Assembly (NCBI GenBank): GCA_025456345.1
Contig: JALOKU010000007.1
Coordinates: 47,338 to 111,337, forward strand
Source of the DNA: Vicinamibacterales bacterium
GTDB lineage: Bacteria; Acidobacteriota; Vicinamibacteria; Vicinamibacterales; JAKQTR01
Length of the DNA stretch: 64,000 nt
Direction of reading: 5' to 3'
The notes under the pieces were generated by a model that had not been told where the DNA came from, made no database searches, and worked only from the letters and a program-made list of their open reading frames with translations. Both the position numbers and the translations under genes were made by a program. Position 1 is the stretch's first letter. The number at the start of each line of letters is the position of its first letter. Of this stretch, positions 61,291 through 64,000 are shown one piece after another.

Positions 61291-63063
61291 ATGAAGCGGA
61301 CGCTCGTCGTCGTGGCAACCCTCCTCGTGGCACTGTGCGGGGCCGCCGACCCCTGCCTTGCGCAGGCCAGAAAGCCCAACGTCGTCATCATTCTCGGCGA
61401 TGACATGGGCTACTCGGACATGGGCATGTTCGGCAGCGAAATCCGGACGCCGAATCTGGACTCGCTCGCCAAAGCTGGCGTGCGATTCACCGGGTTCTAC
61501 ACGCATGCGACCTGTTCACCGACCAGGTCGCTGCTGCTGTCCGGAGTCGACACGCACGTCAACGGCCTCGGGAACATGGACGAATGGACGGCGCCCAACC
61601 AGGCGGGCGTCCCGGGCTACGAAGGCTTCCTCAACGACCGTGTCATCACGCTCCCGGAGCTCTTGAAGCAGAGCGGCTACCACACGTACATGGTCGGCAA
61701 GTGGCACCTGGGCAAGGCGCCCGACAAGATCCCGGCCGCGCGCGGCTTCGAGCGCGACTTCGCGCTGCTGGACGGGGGGGGCAGTTACTGGAACATGGAC
61801 AACATCTCCGCCCTCTCGCCACGGCTGGTGTTCACGGAGGACGGGCGCTACCTCTCCAGATTGCCGAAGGGCTACTACGCGACGAAGACGTACACCGACA
61901 AGTTGATCAGCTTCATCGATGCGAACCGCGGCGACGGGAAGCCGTTCTTCGCGTACGTCGCCCACCAGGCCCCGCACGATCCCTTCCACCTCCCGAAGGA
62001 GTGGCGCGACCGTCACGTCGGGGAGTACGACAAGGGGTGGAACGCCGTGAGACAGGAGCGGCTCGCCCGCCAGATCGAACTCGGCATCGTGCCGCCGGGC
62101 ACAACGCTTGCCGAACGGATGTGGTTCGTTCCGGACCCGATCGTCCTGGCGCCGGCGACCAGGGCCGTCTTCGGCAGGAAGATGGAGCTCTATGCCGGCA
62201 TGATGGAAAACATGGACTTCCATGTCGGCCGGCTCATCGATCACCTGAAGAAGATCGGCGAGTACGAGAACACGATCTTCATCGTCTTCGGTGACAACGG
62301 CGCCGAGGGGACCGACCTCTTCGACATGATCGCCGGCACGCCGGGGACGCTCAACTTCCTGCTTGCCGCGACCAAGTGGTCGGGGACCGACTTCAAGCAG
62401 TGGGGCGATCCGGGCTCGTTTCCGTCGTACGGCGCTGGCTGGGCGCAAGTCTCGATGACTCCCTTCAGCCAGTACAAAGGGATGATGGCAGAAGGCGGCA
62501 TCCGCAATGCCCTGATCGTGAGCGGCCCCGCCGTCAAGCGGCCGAAGGGCAGCATCAATGGCGGTGTGATGCACGTGGCCGATATCATGCCGACGCTGCT
62601 CGAACTGGCCGGCGCGACGTACCCCAAGACACACAACGGCCGCGACCTGCCGCCGCTCATCGGCACGTCCTGGGTCAGGATGCTGGCCGGCGGCGCAGAG
62701 TCCCCGCGCACGGACCAGGACTACCTCGCGTGGGAGATCTTCGGCAACCGGGCGGTACGTCAGGGCGACTGGAAGCTGCGCTGGCAATGGAAGCCGTACG
62801 GCACGGGCGACTGGGAGCTCTTCAACGTGGTCACGGACCCGGCAGAGCGGAAGGACGTGGCGGCCGCCAACCCTGAGCGAGCCACAGCGCTCCTGGCGCG
62901 CTGGGACGAGTACGTCAAGGCCAACAACGTGATTCTCCCCAGTCGCTCATATCTCGAGGGCGCCTACGACACGATGCCGCCTCGCTTTCCGGATGACTAT
63001 GGATACCCGCCGCTCCTCTTCAAGAGGCAGTTCGTCCCTCCGGCGGAGCTGATCAAGAAGTGA
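61291..63063 (+). CDS. Exported arylsulfatase-like sulfatase
   Basis: A 590-residue periplasmic hydrolase of sulfate esters. A signal peptide (VVVATLLVALCGAADPCLAQA) precedes NVVIILGDDMGYSD with metal-binding aspartates. The formylglycine motif is CSPTRS (about residue 74), the type converted from cysteine by FGE or anSME. GKWHLG at about 138 and FGDNGAEG at about 335 complete the site. ATG at 61291 has AGGA six bases upstream. The following gene starts 11 bases on. Confidence 0.93.
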   Translation: MKRTLVVVATLLVALCGAADPCLAQARKPNVVIILGDDMGYSDMGMFGSEIRTPNLDSLAKAGVRFTGFYTHATCSPTRSLLLSGVDTHVNGLGNMDEWTAPNQAGVPGYEGFLNDRVITLPELLKQSGYHTYMVGKWHLGKAPDKIPAARGFERDFALLDGGGSYWNMDNISALSPRLVFTEDGRYLSRLPKGYYATKTYTDKLISFIDANRGDGKPFFAYVAHQAPHDPFHLPKEWRDRHVGEYDKGWNAVRQERLARQIELGIVPPGTTLAERMWFVPDPIVLAPATRAVFGRKMELYAGMMENMDFHVGRLIDHLKKIGEYENTIFIVFGDNGAEGTDLFDMIAGTPGTLNFLLAATKWSGTDFKQWGDPGSFPSYGAGWAQVSMTPFSQYKGMMAEGGIRNALIVSGPAVKRPKGSINGGVMHVADIMPTLLELAGATYPKTHNGRDLPPLIGTSWVRMLAGGAESPRTDQDYLAWEIFGNRAVRQGDWKLRWQWKPYGTGDWELFNVVTDPAERKDVAAANPERATALLARWDEYVKANNVILPSRSYLEGAYDTMPPRFPDDYGYPPLLFKRQFVPPAELIKK

Positions 63064-63074
63064 CCGAGGCCACC

Positions 63075-64000
63075 ATGACATACGTACTCGAACCAACTGA
63101 GATCCCGCTGACGCGCACATCCTTCACGAAGCGACTCGCCGGCTGGCCGCGCGTGGTCATTGGACTCGCGGTCATTGCACTCTTCGTCCCGACGCTCGCC
63201 CGGGCGCAGGGCGACGGGGCGCGATTCTATTGGAAGGGGCTGACGGGCGCCAGCGTCGTACCCGTCATCTTCAACATGAAAAGCGGCAACACGAACCCGT
63301 TCGACCCCGCACACACCGTACTGGGCGACAGCAATTTCGACGCGTCGTTGATGATGGCCGGCTTTGCCAGGGCGCTCGCGGTGTCCGACCGGGCAGCCAG
63401 CGTCTCGGTGCTCGTTACGATGGGCACCCTCTCGGGACAGACCGTCGTGGACGGCAAGGCGGCGACCCAGTCGGCGGGCGGATTCGGCGACCCGATGGTC
63501 CAGTTCGGCCTGAACCTGGTCGGGCCGAAGGCCATGAAGAACATTCCCGACCTGCTGCGCTACGAGCCCGGGTTGCCGATAGTGTGGCAGCTTGGTAGTT
63601 GGGCGCCGGAGCAGCGGACGACGCTCGAGTTCCTGCCGGCGGTCTGGCTCTTCGGCCCGAACAACGACTTCGTCGGCAAGACGATGACGACCGACGCGAT
63701 ATTCCAGCTCGAGGGCCACCTCACGCGCAACTTCACCAAGGGCTTCTGGGCCTCCCTCGACGCCGCGTGGTATTCGGGCGGCAAGGCCACCATCGACGGG
63801 GTCGCCGGTGAGAAGTTGAACAACGTAGGCCTCTTCTTCACGGCGGGGTACGAACTCAACGCCAACGCCCAGCTCACCGTGGGTTACGGGTCGACGATCA
63901 ACGACAACGACCCGAGCGATCTCCGCCAGAATCAGTTCCGCGTGACGCTGACCTACTTCTGGCATCCGCTGATGGAAGGCATGAAACGGCTGGGGGGCAA
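63075..64000 (+). CDS. SphA/MetA-pathway-like outer-membrane protein (partial)
   Basis: The reading frame runs 308 codons from ATG at 63075 to the right edge, with no stop. CGAGG precedes it. A long N-terminal leader (cleavage near LARAQG) precedes a beta-rich porin-like sequence ending TLTYFWHPLMEGMKRLGG, where family members normally finish, so only a few residues are lost. From memory of the Phenol_MetA_deg/SphA family, the stretch between YEPG and PIVWQLG (63568-63590) should hold about 30 residues of two strands that are absent here. It is likely a substrate porin co-transcribed with the sulfatase. Confidence 0.75.
   Translation, partial: MTYVLEPTEIPLTRTSFTKRLAGWPRVVIGLAVIALFVPTLARAQGDGARFYWKGLTGASVVPVIFNMKSGNTNPFDPAHTVLGDSNFDASLMMAGFARALAVSDRAASVSVLVTMGTLSGQTVVDGKAATQSAGGFGDPMVQFGLNLVGPKAMKNIPDLLRYEPGLPIVWQLGSWAPEQRTTLEFLPAVWLFGPNNDFVGKTMTTDAIFQLEGHLTRNFTKGFWASLDAAWYSGGKATIDGVAGEKLNNVGLFFTAGYELNANAQLTVGYGSTINDNDPSDLRQNQFRVTLTYFWHPLMEGMKRLGG

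Overview
The window is high-GC, densely coded bacterial chromosome with no phage, insertion sequence, CRISPR or defence genes that I can see. Several traits point to Acidobacteriota, most likely a Vicinamibacteria-like member. These are an ECF sigma factor fused by a GTGA overlap to a PASTA-less Ser/Thr kinase with TolB-like and TPR tails, large secreted BNR/VPS10-type propeller proteins, a DUF885-type lipoprotein, SphA-like porin and sulfatase genes, and LPS (Kdo/LapB) genes showing a Gram-negative envelope. The taxon is an inference; no 16S rRNA gene is present.

Layout. 1-4.6 kb: signalling pair (kinase cut by the left edge), a small lipoprotein and an inositol-monophosphatase-family enzyme. 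4.65-12.6 kb: central carbon genes sucD-sucC, a large membrane protein, and a first succinate dehydrogenase (sdhCAB, cytochrome b558 type). 12.7-26 kb: secreted or membrane accessory functions (murein endopeptidase, sodium/solute symporter, DUF885 lipoprotein, BNR propeller protein, amidohydrolase, serine hydrolase, membrane PP2C phosphatase). 26.3-30.7 kb: a second, four-subunit succinate dehydrogenase facing malate dehydrogenase. 31.4-36.9 kb: a compact kdsB-pyrG-kdsA-kdsD-lapB operon for Kdo and LPS control. 36.9-46.3 kb (minus strand): TIG lipoprotein, coaE, folD, a K+ channel, an APC permease, accC-accB-pepP and a TPR gene. 46.4-53.4 kb (minus): pilMNOPQ followed by two lipoproteins, with a near-consensus sigma-54 promoter in front. 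53.8-58.8 kb (plus): rplM-rpsI-rpsB-tsf-pyrH-frr-thrC with a strong sigma-70 promoter. 58.8-64 kb: cyanophycinase-like peptidase, tRNA-Ala, an AraC regulator, a sulfatase and an SphA-like outer-membrane protein cut by the right edge.

Most notable observations. (1) Two related families of tandem 7-bp repeats (TAGGGGC and TAGNNAG) sit at gene 3' ends. In six genes the stop codon TAG is also the TAG of a repeat unit or of a repeat-like heptamer, and tandem units put TAG in all three frames. (2) rpsB is split by what looks like an 8-base deletion. (3) The 3' half of tRNA-Ala is tandemly duplicated, leaving the CCA on the copy. (4) The SphA-like protein appears to lack about 30 internal residues. 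(5) The pilus operon carries a clear -24/-12 promoter. Points 2-4 could be real or could be assembly errors; reads or a second genome would settle it.
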